A DNA stretch of 64,000 nucleotides from Gemmatimonadota bacterium (GTDB lineage: Bacteria > Latescibacterota > UBA2968 > UBA8231), in the NCBI GenBank assembly GCA_018660835.1, contig JABJJN010000070.1:1-64000 (forward strand), read 5' to 3'. The position numbers and the translations under genes were made by a program. Positions within the stretch are counted from its first letter, which is position 1; every line of letters begins with the position of its first letter. The notes beneath the pieces were generated by a model. It was not told the DNA's origin. It made no database searches and was given only the letters and a program-made list of their open reading frames with translations. Shown here piece by piece: positions 17,124 to 26,094 of this stretch.

Positions 17124-18289
17124 GTCTGCGCATCCTGCTCTTCGGCACGGAGTTCCCCCCCTCTGCGGCGGGTACAGCCAGCTATGCGCAGGCCTTGGCA
17201 ACAGGACTGATGCGTGCCGGAGCCGACGTGCGGGTCCTGACGCAGGCGCCAGCCGGAATCGATGCAGCAACCGAAGGAGGTGATCAGATCCGACGGATCC
17301 CCCATACAGGTTCCGTCTTGAGACGCTATTGGCGTTGCCGCCAAGCGCTGCAGCGGGAGTTGGCTGAATTTCAACCGCACTGCTTGTGGACGACAAATGG
17401 CATGGGTACCCGCGTCGCCAGTCTCCTGTCTTCGACAGGTACGGACCCTCTGCCGCCGATGATTTCCTGTGTACGGGGTTCCGACATTACAACAAGACTT
17501 CCAGGGCGAACGCCGACGCGTTGGTTTGAGAGCCTCCTGCACAGGCGGTGTTATCGTCGATCCGCAGCGATCGCCGTCGTGAGCCGCGCTCTATGCGAGG
17601 TTGCTGTCACCAAAGGCCTCCCGTCCAAGCATCTGTTCCTCAGCCCGCCGGCGTTCGACGTCAGCCTCAGCGCTGGTGATGATGGGGCAACGGAGCGCTC
17701 GTCCACGACGATCCTCACCGTTGCCCGTCTGCAACGACAGAAGCGGATCGATGTCCTGCTGCGCGCACTGGCCAACGTCAGAGTACGTCATCAGCAAGTG
17801 CGCCTCGTCATCGTCGGTGACGGCCCGCAGCTCGAACGTCTGCAGAAACTGGCGGTAGATCTCGACCTGCAATCCCACGTCGAATTTGCCGGCCCCCTGG
17901 AGCCACGCTCTGCCGAGTTATTCAAGCGCTACCGCGAGGCCGCTTTCTTTGCCCTGGCCAGCGTCGGCGAAGGCATGGGCAATGTCTTCATCGAGGCCGG
18001 CGCCTTCGGCCTGGCGACGATCGGCTGTGATGATGGCGGCACACCTGACGTTGTGCAGCATGAAAAGACGGGTTTGCTCGTGCCCCCTGATAATGAGGAC
18101 GCCCTCGCCGCGGCGCTAGATCGACTTCTGGGTGAGGCCGAGTTGCGTCAACGACTTGGTGCACAGGCCAGAACATGGATTGCTGATCACTTTTCCATAG
18201 AGACCCTCGGCAAGACGAGTTATCAGATCGCACAGCAGGTTGTCGCTGGCTCATACCGCGGCGGAGATTGGCGACGTGAGGATGACTGA
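17120..18289 (+). CDS. GT4-family glycosyltransferase
   Basis: 389 residues with the GT-B fold of retaining GT4 enzymes. The N-terminal acceptor domain starts ILLFGTEFPPSAAGTASYAQ. The C-terminal donor domain has TVARLQRQKRID, VGDGPQ and the EGMGNVFIE acid pair (E-x7-E) that binds the sugar nucleotide. It acts at the cytoplasmic face. The ATG overlaps the upstream stop by 4 nt and its stop overlaps the sulfotransferase start by 8 nt, so the genes are translationally coupled. A lipid-linked acceptor made by the upstream gene is a reasonable guess; donor and acceptor are not shown. Confidence 0.92.
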   Translation: MSLRILLFGTEFPPSAAGTASYAQALATGLMRAGADVRVLTQAPAGIDAATEGGDQIRRIPHTGSVLRRYWRCRQALQRELAEFQPHCLWTTNGMGTRVASLLSSTGTDPLPPMISCVRGSDITTRLPGRTPTRWFESLLHRRCYRRSAAIAVVSRALCEVAVTKGLPSKHLFLSPPAFDVSLSAGDDGATERSSTTILTVARLQRQKRIDVLLRALANVRVRHQQVRLVIVGDGPQLERLQKLAVDLDLQSHVEFAGPLEPRSAELFKRYREAAFFALASVGEGMGNVFIEAGAFGLATIGCDDGGTPDVVQHEKTGLLVPPDNEDALAAALDRLLGEAELRQRLGAQARTWIADHFSIETLGKTSYQIAQQVVAGSYRGGDWRREDD

Positions 18290-19133
18290 GCTTCTGCGAC
18301 GGGCACGCAAAGGATTGCTCAAGAAACGCTGGCTGCAGCAAGCCAGCGCCCGCTGGGCGACACCCGTTGCACCTAAGCGCTGGATATTCATCGTGGGCTG
18401 CTACAATTCAGGAACAACCTTGCTGCGTGATCTGCTTGGGCGACACCCACAGATCAGTTCATTGCCATCAGAAGGTGTTCGCCTGACCGATCAACTGCCG
18501 CGACCGGAGGACTTTGGCTGGCAGCGATTGTGGTGTCGCTGTGTCGACGAAGTACGTATACCGGTGGATGCCGACACGGCTCTTCGATCCGAACGGATCA
18601 GAAGGCAGTGGGCCCTGGCATTGCCCACGGCACCCGTGTCTGTATTGGAGAAGTCCATCGCCAACACGGCGCGCTTGCCCTTTCTGCAAGCCGGCTTCAC
18701 CCCCGCGTATTTCATCTATCTGGTTCGCAATGGTTTCGCCGTCGCCGAGGGTATCCGGCGCAAGACAGACCCGCGTCGGTACGGCCACGATGAATTTGGT
18801 GACAGCTATCCCATAGATCTGTGTGCCGAGCAATGGCGCGTAAGTCACGACGTCGTTGCCGCTGACCAGGCCAACCTGAAACATTTCCTGCAGATCACCT
18901 ATGAAGAGCTTACCGCTGATCCTGATCAGGTGCTGGCACAGATCACCCAGTTTCTGCAGCTGCCTGCCCTCGGAGCTGATGCCGCAGCGGATACATTTCG
19001 TGTCCATGGCGTCGTCTCGCCGATTCGCAACATGAATGCCGAGTCCATCGCTCGCCTGACACCAGAGCAGATCGGTGCAATCCGCCAAACGGCAGGCCCC
19101 GTGCTCGAGCGATTTGGTTATGAACCCGAGTGA
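18282..19133 (+). CDS. sulfotransferase
   Basis: 283 residues. The 5'-phosphosulfate loop VGCYNSGTTLLRDLL (about residue 40) and the 3'-phosphate site YLVRNGFAVAEGI (about 146-158) are the two PAPS-binding signatures of cytosolic-type sulfotransferases. The rest (LKHFLQITYEELTADPDQVL, the C-terminal ERFGYEP) fits bacterial members. It would move sulfate from PAPS to a hydroxyl or amine of a glycan or lipid. I start at the ATG (18282) inside the end of the glycosyltransferase gene, not at the longer TTG (18240). Coupling on both sides ties it to the cluster. No PAPS-synthesis genes are in the window. Confidence 0.9.
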   Translation: MTELLRRARKGLLKKRWLQQASARWATPVAPKRWIFIVGCYNSGTTLLRDLLGRHPQISSLPSEGVRLTDQLPRPEDFGWQRLWCRCVDEVRIPVDADTALRSERIRRQWALALPTAPVSVLEKSIANTARLPFLQAGFTPAYFIYLVRNGFAVAEGIRRKTDPRRYGHDEFGDSYPIDLCAEQWRVSHDVVAADQANLKHFLQITYEELTADPDQVLAQITQFLQLPALGADAAADTFRVHGVVSPIRNMNAESIARLTPEQIGAIRQTAGPVLERFGYEPE

Positions 19134-20691
19134 CATAACAACAGGGTCTACGGGACTCTCTGACCATCCTGCTGGCTCCAGACCGCGAGTCGCTGTGGTC
19201 ATTCCTTCCCAGCGTCCGCCTGCGTGGATTGGATGGGCACTGGACGATCTGTCGAAGTTTGCGGATCTCGTCAGTTGTCATCTACGAGCACCCTCATCTG
19301 CGGCGGCGGCGGGACTCTTCGGCGCTCTCGGCGGTTGGTTCGTATCCACTCGGCTCGCTGAGGCCCAGGAGCCGAGAGAAATAGGCTGTACGCTGAGCGA
19401 GGATCCATGGCCCGCCGCCAATTCGGTAGATATCATTTTCTGTCTCGGTGTGCACATCTGTGATGAAGATGTCAGTGAGTCCGACCTGTTGGCGCCACAG
19501 CTTGGCACCTGGCGGGTCGCCTTGCCAGCGGACCTGGGACGTGGTGCATCGAAGGCCGGCGCTGCAACTGCGACGGTGAGCCTGCAGCAGATTGGTGGGG
19601 ATCGAATTCTGCGCACCAGCGCCATCCGTGTACACCGACTCTCGCCGGCAACTACGAGGCAGCGATTGCTGTGGCGAGCTGCGCGCCTGCCGGCTCGGGG
19701 CCTGCGCGATCTGCTACGTAGTGAGCCACTGAACAACGATGGTCCGTCAGGTGACCGACCTGGTATGGATCGTCTGCGGACAGATCCTCCCGCCGACGAC
19801 TCTGCAACAAGCCGGTTCGGCGCCCTGCCCCTGCGTGCGCTGCGCACAGGAACTCGTCGCGCCGTGCACAAGAATGGCTGGTATCTCGGGGTCCAGGTCG
19901 ATGCACCTACTTCACCCGAAATCCAGGCAGCGGACCTGCAGATCATTCAGCCACCTGCGGATCGCTTCTGGGCCGATCCGTTTCCCGTCGTCCTCACCGA
20001 CGAGCTGGCTCATATCTATGTCGAGGAGTGGCCCGACGCCCTGGGGCGCGGACGGATCGCCGTGCTCGAGATCACACGCGATGGTAGTTGGCGGCATCTG
20101 GGCACCGCCCTTGAGACGGACGGCCATCTGTCGCATCCCTTTGTGCTGAGCTGGCAGGGCGAACGTTTTCTGATCCCGGAAACGTCATCCCGTGGTACAA
20201 TCGACGTGTATCGACAGAAGGGCACCGACCCCCTCGCGTGGGAATTGGACTCGGTGATGATGGAAGGTGTTCGTGCAGTGGATGCCACGATTCAGATCCT
20301 GAACGATCGCTGGTGGATGTTCGTGAACCTGGGAGACCCGCACACTTCTGTGCATGACGAACTACATATCTTCCATGCTGACAGTCCCATGGGACCGTGG
20401 AGCGCCCACTCAGCAAACCCCGTGGTCTCCGATCCACGCCAGGCTCGACCCGGCGGTCAGCTTTTTGAGTGGAATGGACGATGGTGCCGCCCCGCCCAGG
20501 ACTGCGGCGACAGATATGGACGCGCATTGACCATCTTTGCGATAGAGGAATTGACGACGAGCCAGTTTCGTGAGCGTGCCATCGCTCGCCTTGAACCAGA
20601 GGCCTTCGACGCCAATCGCCTGCACACCCTCAATTCAGACCGTTGGTTGCGTGTCATCGATTTGCATCGCGATCGGTTGCGCTTTCGATGA
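19120..20691 (+). CDS. GINT1 N-terminal-like beta-propeller protein
   Basis: 523 residues. Residues 1-190 (RVAVVIPSQRPPAWIGWALDDL and onward) look like the degenerate formyltransferase-like domain often found in front of this family in bacteria. Residues about 235-523 match the five-bladed propeller first named from the N-terminal part of plant glucosamine inositolphosphorylceramide transferase: WADPFPVV, GRIAVLEI, HLSHPFVL, MGPWSAHSANPV, ARPGGQLF and RPAQDCGDRYG in order. The GT64 catalytic domain of the plant enzyme is absent. The ATG at 19120 overlaps the sulfotransferase end by 14 nt. A role in glycosphingolipid-like lipid or glycan assembly is inferred. Confidence 0.72.
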   Translation: MNPSDITTGSTGLSDHPAGSRPRVAVVIPSQRPPAWIGWALDDLSKFADLVSCHLRAPSSAAAAGLFGALGGWFVSTRLAEAQEPREIGCTLSEDPWPAANSVDIIFCLGVHICDEDVSESDLLAPQLGTWRVALPADLGRGASKAGAATATVSLQQIGGDRILRTSAIRVHRLSPATTRQRLLWRAARLPARGLRDLLRSEPLNNDGPSGDRPGMDRLRTDPPADDSATSRFGALPLRALRTGTRRAVHKNGWYLGVQVDAPTSPEIQAADLQIIQPPADRFWADPFPVVLTDELAHIYVEEWPDALGRGRIAVLEITRDGSWRHLGTALETDGHLSHPFVLSWQGERFLIPETSSRGTIDVYRQKGTDPLAWELDSVMMEGVRAVDATIQILNDRWWMFVNLGDPHTSVHDELHIFHADSPMGPWSAHSANPVVSDPRQARPGGQLFEWNGRWCRPAQDCGDRYGRALTIFAIEELTTSQFRERAIARLEPEAFDANRLHTLNSDRWLRVIDLHRDRLRFR

Positions 20692-22304
20692 ATCTTGACG
20701 ACACCCAACAGGCCGAACCCGTGGACGATGACGCGCTGATTACTGATCAGCAGCGTCAGCGGGACGAGGACATTCGCGACCTCGCCGGTGGCGCCATGGT
20801 GGTTCTACTTGGCAAGATGGCCCGTGCCTCGCGTGGCGCCTTCATCTGGGTCGTCACCGTCCTGTGTGGCTTGGAAGTACAGGGTCTCTACTCGCTGGCC
20901 TGGGCCGTCTGCTCCACCCTCAACAAAATTGCTCGCTTTGGCCTTCCCCGTGGGACGGTGTATTTCGTCAATCAGGCGCGAGCCAGTGGCGAAAATGTTC
21001 AGCAGCAACAACAGGCCTCCCTTGCTGCCGGGGCGCTGTTGGCACTCGGCGCCAGTTCTGTTGTGATCGCCGCCTTGTGGTGGAGTGCAGACGCGATCGA
21101 GGCCTTCTACAATCGTCCCATCGCGCACGTTATGCGCATCATGGTCTTCACCGCCCCTTTTGTCGCCCTCGCCTGGGTCTTCACGTCGGCGACCCGTGCT
21201 CTGCGGATCATGCGCTACGAGGTCTATGTGCGCAGCGTCTGTGGGCCGGCGATTCTCTTCGTTGGCGGTACCCTCGTCGGCTTAGCCGGCTTCGGTCTGG
21301 AAGGTATTGCATGGGTGCAGTTGACCATGGGTGTGGGCAACTTCCTCCTCGCCCTGGTCCTCTTCAATCGTCACTTCTCTGTTGGCGCTGTGATCGCTGC
21401 CGCTCGTCGTCATTTGCCGATTCTCGCCGTAGCTCGCTTCAGCGGCCCCGTCATGCTCGCCGATCTGCTCTACGCCGTGCTGACGCAACTCGATGTACTC
21501 ATGTTGGGTCGCTTCGTCGACATCCGCCTCGTCGGTATCTACGTGATTGCCCGACGTCTGGCGAGCATTGTGCTGAAGGCGCCACAGGCCTTCGATGCCA
21601 TCTTCAGTTCCATTGCCAGTGAACTGTCCGCGTCGGATCGCGTCGCCGAACTGGGCGAGCGGGTCATCGTCATCTCGCGCTGGGTCCTGACGATCAACCT
21701 GCCAATTTTTGCGTGCCTGCTGCTGGTGGGTGAACCCATTCTTCAGACCCTCGGTCGGGAGGAATTTGCCGTCGCCAGTGACCTGCAGTTGGGCCTGAAC
21801 ATCCTCTTCATTCTCTGCATCGGAATGCTCGTGCAGTCCGTCTTCGCCGTCGCCGAGCCCTTGCTGGCCATGACGGGACGACCCGGGCTGAATCTGTTCA
21901 ATAATGTTGTCTGGCTCGTGAGCAACTTTGGTCTCAACCTGTGGCTGATCCCACGCCATGGCCTGATCGGGGCGGCGCTGGGAGCCATGGCGACGACGAT
22001 GTTCATCAATGCCCTACGAGTATCTGAGATTTATCTGTTTCGCCGTATCCTGCCCTTTCGCTCAACGCAACTCAAGCCCCTGCTTGCGGCGGTGATCGCC
22101 GTGTTGCCTGCTTGGTGGTTTCGCCAGGCGCAGGTGGAGTTGTGGTCGAGGATTCTGATTCCCACCGTCAGCTACATGGTTACCTATGGCGTGGTGTTGG
22201 TGACACTAAGGCTGGAATCGGAGGATCGAATGCTGTTAGACCGTTTGCTGCAACGCTGGCGTCGCAAGGCAGAATCGAAGGCCAGCGACGCGGACGGAGC
22301 GTAG
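20688..22304 (+). CDS. Wzx-like polysaccharide/lipid flippase
   Basis: 538 residues with about 12-14 hydrophobic helices of the MOP exporter (MATE/Wzx) superfamily. After an acidic N terminus come GGAMVVLLGKMARASRGAFI, GLYSLAWAV, the internal repeat DVLMLGRFVDIRLVGIYVIARR and GLIGAALGAMATTM near the end. Such proteins flip undecaprenyl-linked oligosaccharides or glycolipids across the inner membrane. It is last in the five-gene cluster, coupled to the propeller gene by ATGA at 20688. This supports export of the cluster's product to the periplasm or surface. An in-frame GTG/ATG farther upstream (20643) would only add residues inside the preceding gene. Confidence 0.88.
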   Translation: MNLDDTQQAEPVDDDALITDQQRQRDEDIRDLAGGAMVVLLGKMARASRGAFIWVVTVLCGLEVQGLYSLAWAVCSTLNKIARFGLPRGTVYFVNQARASGENVQQQQQASLAAGALLALGASSVVIAALWWSADAIEAFYNRPIAHVMRIMVFTAPFVALAWVFTSATRALRIMRYEVYVRSVCGPAILFVGGTLVGLAGFGLEGIAWVQLTMGVGNFLLALVLFNRHFSVGAVIAAARRHLPILAVARFSGPVMLADLLYAVLTQLDVLMLGRFVDIRLVGIYVIARRLASIVLKAPQAFDAIFSSIASELSASDRVAELGERVIVISRWVLTINLPIFACLLLVGEPILQTLGREEFAVASDLQLGLNILFILCIGMLVQSVFAVAEPLLAMTGRPGLNLFNNVVWLVSNFGLNLWLIPRHGLIGAALGAMATTMFINALRVSEIYLFRRILPFRSTQLKPLLAAVIAVLPAWWFRQAQVELWSRILIPTVSYMVTYGVVLVTLRLESEDRMLLDRLLQRWRRKAESKASDADGA

Positions 22305-22323
22305 CTCAGATCGAGACGCCAGA

Positions 22324-23727
22324 TCAGGCGTCGACGGCCAGCTGCAGGGGGGCACACGGCAGGACGACGACCCGACGTGGTGCATCGGGCACATGACCCG
22401 CAGCGACGACGTCTTCCCAGGTCTGAAACAGCAGGCTCTTGGGAAACTGCGCCTGACGCTTCCATTCGGGAAAACCGGAGGAGCAGATGATCATTGGCGC
22501 CCGCTTCGCCATGATGCGTTTGGCCAGGCTGTTGCGAAACAGCAAAGGTGCCTTGGTATCAAAGGCGCGAAAGCTGACATCGAGACGCTGCACCTGACGC
22601 GCGAAGCGTCGAGTCGCCCAACGATGCAGCAACCGGCCTGACAACAAGAACGCCAAGAGGGCCGAATAACGTCCTGCAGTACGCGCTTCGCTGATCGTCC
22701 CACAGAGCATGTTGACGACATTGGCCTTCTGAAACTCGCTCCAGCCGTGATAGGCGATGCCATCACACGCCGGATCGATGAGAATCATCTGTGCCCGCGG
22801 AAACAGCTTGCGAACCCATTGGGTCTTCGAGACCTGAACAGGATCAGCATCCATCGGATAACCATTGGCGATGACGATGTCCGCCGATTCCCGCAACGAC
22901 TCGGGGATCACTGTGCGATACGTAGTTTTTGCGTGTTCGACGGCACGTCGATGGGCATCGACATGTGAACCGGCAAACAGTCCGGTAATCTCGCGCCGCG
23001 AATTCACAATGGTGTTGATGCTGAAGTCGAGTCCTGCGCGTGCGGCGAAGGCTTCGATCAATTCACGGCCGTCCGGATGGCGCCCACTCGAACTCGTGTC
23101 CCCCCGCTGCCTTTTCGGCGAGAAACTGTGCAACTCGGCGATACTGCGAAGTCCCGCACATCCGGGTAGCATGATCTTGCCACCGCCAGAGAATCCGGCC
23201 AGAGTGTGGGGCAGAACACAGCTGATGCCGATGACGAGATCCGCTTCTACCACCCGACGATTCACAACGACGGGCATACCCGACGGCAGCGGCCCAAGAT
23301 CGTGTAGTTCATCGTGACAGGCGTCGTGGCAGTGGACTTCAAAACGAGAGGCCAACTCGCTGCCAAGTTTTCGCTCGATCTCGTCATCCTGCAGCTGCCT
23401 GTGTGATCCGGTGGCGACGAGGAAACTGATCGACCCAGGATCAAGCCCTGCACCCAGGAGAATATCGACTACGTGCGGCGCGATTCGGTGCGTCGGCGTG
23501 GGTCGCCCAAGGTCGTCGACAACGATCAGAGCCGATGTCGCAGTGGCAGCCATCTGGGCCAGAGGAGCGCAGCCAAGGGTGCGCTGTAGCGAGCCGACGA
23601 GATCGGCATCGGACATCGCCGGACCATCCGTGGGCGCCAGGGTCTCGACAGTCCAGCTGTCAGGGATCGGCAACTCGATTTCATCATCGCCGAACCAGGC
23701 GCGCGTACGCAGAGGGATCCGTCCCAT
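22324..23727 (-). CDS. LarA-like nickel-pincer racemase family (DUF2088)
   Basis: 467 residues. The lactate racemase LarA fold is recognisable by DDLGRPTP, ATGSHR (His of the substrate pocket), PHTLAGFSGGGKIMLPG, where the Lys after GGG is the attachment point of the nickel pincer cofactor, and a following His (SIAELHSF). These key His and Lys residues are all present. Members racemise or epimerise alpha-hydroxy acids and sugar acids. The cofactor-making LarB, LarC and LarE genes are not in this window, so the cofactor would have to come from elsewhere. It converges with the flippase gene. Substrate unknown. Confidence 0.85.
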   Translation of the reverse strand: MGRIPLRTRAWFGDDEIELPIPDSWTVETLAPTDGPAMSDADLVGSLQRTLGCAPLAQMAATATSALIVVDDLGRPTPTHRIAPHVVDILLGAGLDPGSISFLVATGSHRQLQDDEIERKLGSELASRFEVHCHDACHDELHDLGPLPSGMPVVVNRRVVEADLVIGISCVLPHTLAGFSGGGKIMLPGCAGLRSIAELHSFSPKRQRGDTSSSGRHPDGRELIEAFAARAGLDFSINTIVNSRREITGLFAGSHVDAHRRAVEHAKTTYRTVIPESLRESADIVIANGYPMDADPVQVSKTQWVRKLFPRAQMILIDPACDGIAYHGWSEFQKANVVNMLCGTISEARTAGRYSALLAFLLSGRLLHRWATRRFARQVQRLDVSFRAFDTKAPLLFRNSLAKRIMAKRAPMIICSSGFPEWKRQAQFPKSLLFQTWEDVVAAGHVPDAPRRVVVLPCAPLQLAVDA

Positions 23728-23914
23728 GACAGGCTAGACATCGCAGTGCTAAGGGTTTGATAGGGCCAGAACGTGGCGCGGGAGACACACTGCCACGTTA
23801 GAGGCAAGCATACGGCGCCCCCACTGGATGTCAAGGACATGGAACCCATACACTATCCGCATCGAGTGTCCGGAGATTCTCGGGCCGCCCTCAAACGTCG
23901 ATACAGGACAACAC

Positions 23915-24694
23915 ATGAGCACCCCTCTCACAGTGGATCAGGTGGAGCAGTTCCGCCGCGATGGTTATCTCGTTGTCGAATCCCTCTTCGACCCGGAAGA
24001 AGCACGCCGCGTACTGGAGATCTCCCATCTTGATCCCGAGATCGCTGCCGAAGCCAAGGACAATGAGAACTACGAGGGAGACGGGGTGGCGACGCGGCTG
24101 GTGTATCGCCCCAGCCTTGGGGACAATGCCTATAGTGCCCTCGCCGCGAGCAAACGCCTCGTCGCACCCATGGAACAGATCTACTCCTCGACCATGTGCC
24201 ACTACTACACCCTGAACATGCTGAAGGATCCGGGTACGGGTGGTTGGGCGTGGCATCAGGACTATGGCTACCACTACAAGGAATTCTTCTATCCTGACTA
24301 TATCAGTGTCATGGTGGCCCTCGATCCAGCGACAGCGGAGAATGGCTGCCTGCGGGTGGTGAAGGGATCCAACCGCCTGGGCCGTCTCGAACATTCGGGA
24401 CTTGGCTCGCAGTTGATTGCCAATCGCGACCGTGTCGATCTCGCCCTGGAGCAGATGGAAGAGATCACCTGCGAACTGAGCCCGGGCTCCGTGCTCTACT
24501 TCGACGGCAATATCCTGCACGCCTCGCATCAGAACCACAGTCAGCAGTCACGCTGGTCCCTGGTGATTTCCTATGTACCAGCGAGCAACGTCTGGGTGCG
24601 GGAAGAGCCATCGACGATCACCCGAATCGACCCCCTCGACGACGCAGCGATGGAAGCAGCTATCACACGCCACGAGGCGTCGGTCAGAAAATAG
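23915..24694 (+). CDS. phytanoyl-CoA dioxygenase-family oxygenase
   Basis: 259 residues, Fe(II)/2-oxoglutarate-dependent. The facial triad is visible as WHQDYGYH (His, Asp) and a distal His in LHASHQNHS, with the 2-oxoglutarate-binding Arg in SQQSRWSLV. ENGCLRVVKGSN is the PhyH core strand. The ATG at 23915 has AGGACA about 8 nt upstream; a longer frame from 23828 lacks support. Likely substrates in this family are small hydrophobic or amino-acid-like compounds; none can be named. It precedes hemL by 92 bp, with no obvious shared role. Confidence 0.88.
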   Translation: MSTPLTVDQVEQFRRDGYLVVESLFDPEEARRVLEISHLDPEIAAEAKDNENYEGDGVATRLVYRPSLGDNAYSALAASKRLVAPMEQIYSSTMCHYYTLNMLKDPGTGGWAWHQDYGYHYKEFFYPDYISVMVALDPATAENGCLRVVKGSNRLGRLEHSGLGSQLIANRDRVDLALEQMEEITCELSPGSVLYFDGNILHASHQNHSQQSRWSLVISYVPASNVWVREEPSTITRIDPLDDAAMEAAITRHEASVRK

Positions 24695-24786
24695 CCCTCT
24701 CTTCCCCCCTACTTACCCCTTGTGTAGGTTCTGACTCGTTCCTTGCACCCCGATAGAGCCACGACCAGACCAGGAGCCTGACAACG

Positions 24787-26082
24787 ATGTCCCTGCCACA
24801 ACAACAGTCCCGCGACTACTACGAGCGCGCCGTGAAGGTGATCCCCGGGGGCGTGAACAGCCCTGTACGTGCCTTCCGCGCCGTGGGCGGAGATCCACTA
24901 TTTATTCGCGACGCCCAGGGTGCCCATATCACGGATGCAGACGGCAGAGAATATGTCGACTACGTCGGCTCCTGGGGTCCCATGATCCTCGGTCACCGAC
25001 CAGCCGTCGTCGTCGATGCGCTGCGCCGCAGTCTCGAACGCGGTACCAGCTTCGGCGCACCAACAGATTTGGAAGTGGAGATGGCCGAGCTCCTGTGCGA
25101 CCTGATTCCTTCGCTGGAAATGGTGCGCATGGTCAATTCCGGCACCGAAGCGTGCATGACGGCTCTGCGTCTGGCACGTGGTGCGACAGGGCGGGATGTC
25201 GTCATCAAATTCAATGGTTGTTATCACGGTCACTCGGACAGCCTTCTCGTCGCCGCCGGATCAGGCGTCGCCACCTTTGGTATCTCCGGGTCCCCCGGTG
25301 TGCCGGACGATATAGCGCGCTGTACGGTCAGCATCGAGTACAATGACCTGGACATTCTGCAGCAGACGATTCAGCAGATTGGTGCCGACAAAGTCGCCGC
25401 TGTGATCCTCGAGCCCGTCGCCGGCAATATGGGCCTCGTCGTCCCGCAAGAGGGATACCTGCAGGCTGTCCGCGACTTGTGCACACAACACGGGATCGTC
25501 CTGATTTTCGATGAAGTAATGACGGGATTTCGTGTCGCTCTTGGCGGTGCACAGGAACGTTTCGGTATTACACCCGACCTGTCGACGTATTCAAAAGTGA
25601 TCGGTGGTGGCCTGCCGGTCGGTGCTTTCGGCGGACGAGCTGATCTGATGGAACAGCTGGCGCCTTCGGGCCCTGTCTATCAGGCGGGCACCCTGTCAGG
25701 CAATCCCCTGGCAATGGCAGCCGGTCTGGCGACGATCCACCACCTGCGCGAGACCAACCCCTATCCACGACTCGAGCAATTGGGTCAGCGCTGGATGGAC
25801 GGCATGCGGCGTGTGACGGCTGAGGCAGGAGTCGCCTCTTCCATCGATGGTTGCGGTTCGATGGTAGGCATGTATTTCCACCCCGGTCCGGTGCGCAACT
25901 ATACCGAAGTCCAGGCGGCGGACACGGAACTCTTTCAACGGTACTTCCGTGGCATGTTGGCTGCAGGCTACTATCTGGCGCCCTCTGCCTTCGAAGCCGG
26001 ATTCATCAGTGTCGAACACACAGATGCGTTAATCGATGCAACCATCGAGGCCGCCGGGCAGGTCCTCAAGGAAGTGGCATAA
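24787..26082 (+). CDS. hemL: glutamate-1-semialdehyde 2,1-aminomutase
   Basis: PLP enzyme of the C5 haem pathway that converts glutamate-1-semialdehyde to 5-aminolevulinate in the cytoplasm. 431 residues, the usual length. Signatures are the opening IPGGVNSPVRAFRAVGG, MVNSGTEA with PLP phosphate contacts, FNGCYHGHSD, LIFDEVMTGFRV, and the Schiff-base Lys in TYSKVIGGGLPVGAFGG. ATG with a nearby GGAGCC upstream. It is followed after 12 bp by a PhyH-type oxygenase, so co-transcription is likely although the link is not metabolic in an obvious way. No other hem genes are present here. Confidence 0.97.
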   Translation: MSLPQQQSRDYYERAVKVIPGGVNSPVRAFRAVGGDPLFIRDAQGAHITDADGREYVDYVGSWGPMILGHRPAVVVDALRRSLERGTSFGAPTDLEVEMAELLCDLIPSLEMVRMVNSGTEACMTALRLARGATGRDVVIKFNGCYHGHSDSLLVAAGSGVATFGISGSPGVPDDIARCTVSIEYNDLDILQQTIQQIGADKVAAVILEPVAGNMGLVVPQEGYLQAVRDLCTQHGIVLIFDEVMTGFRVALGGAQERFGITPDLSTYSKVIGGGLPVGAFGGRADLMEQLAPSGPVYQAGTLSGNPLAMAAGLATIHHLRETNPYPRLEQLGQRWMDGMRRVTAEAGVASSIDGCGSMVGMYFHPGPVRNYTEVQAADTELFQRYFRGMLAAGYYLAPSAFEAGFISVEHTDALIDATIEAAGQVLKEVA

Positions 26083-26094
26083 GGCTCGGCCGCC

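Noticed and set aside
16502..17542. A 346-codon minus-strand frame opposite the phosphotransferase and glycosyltransferase genes
   Set aside because: Antisense shadow of two real genes, with Arg/Ser-rich composition and no motif.
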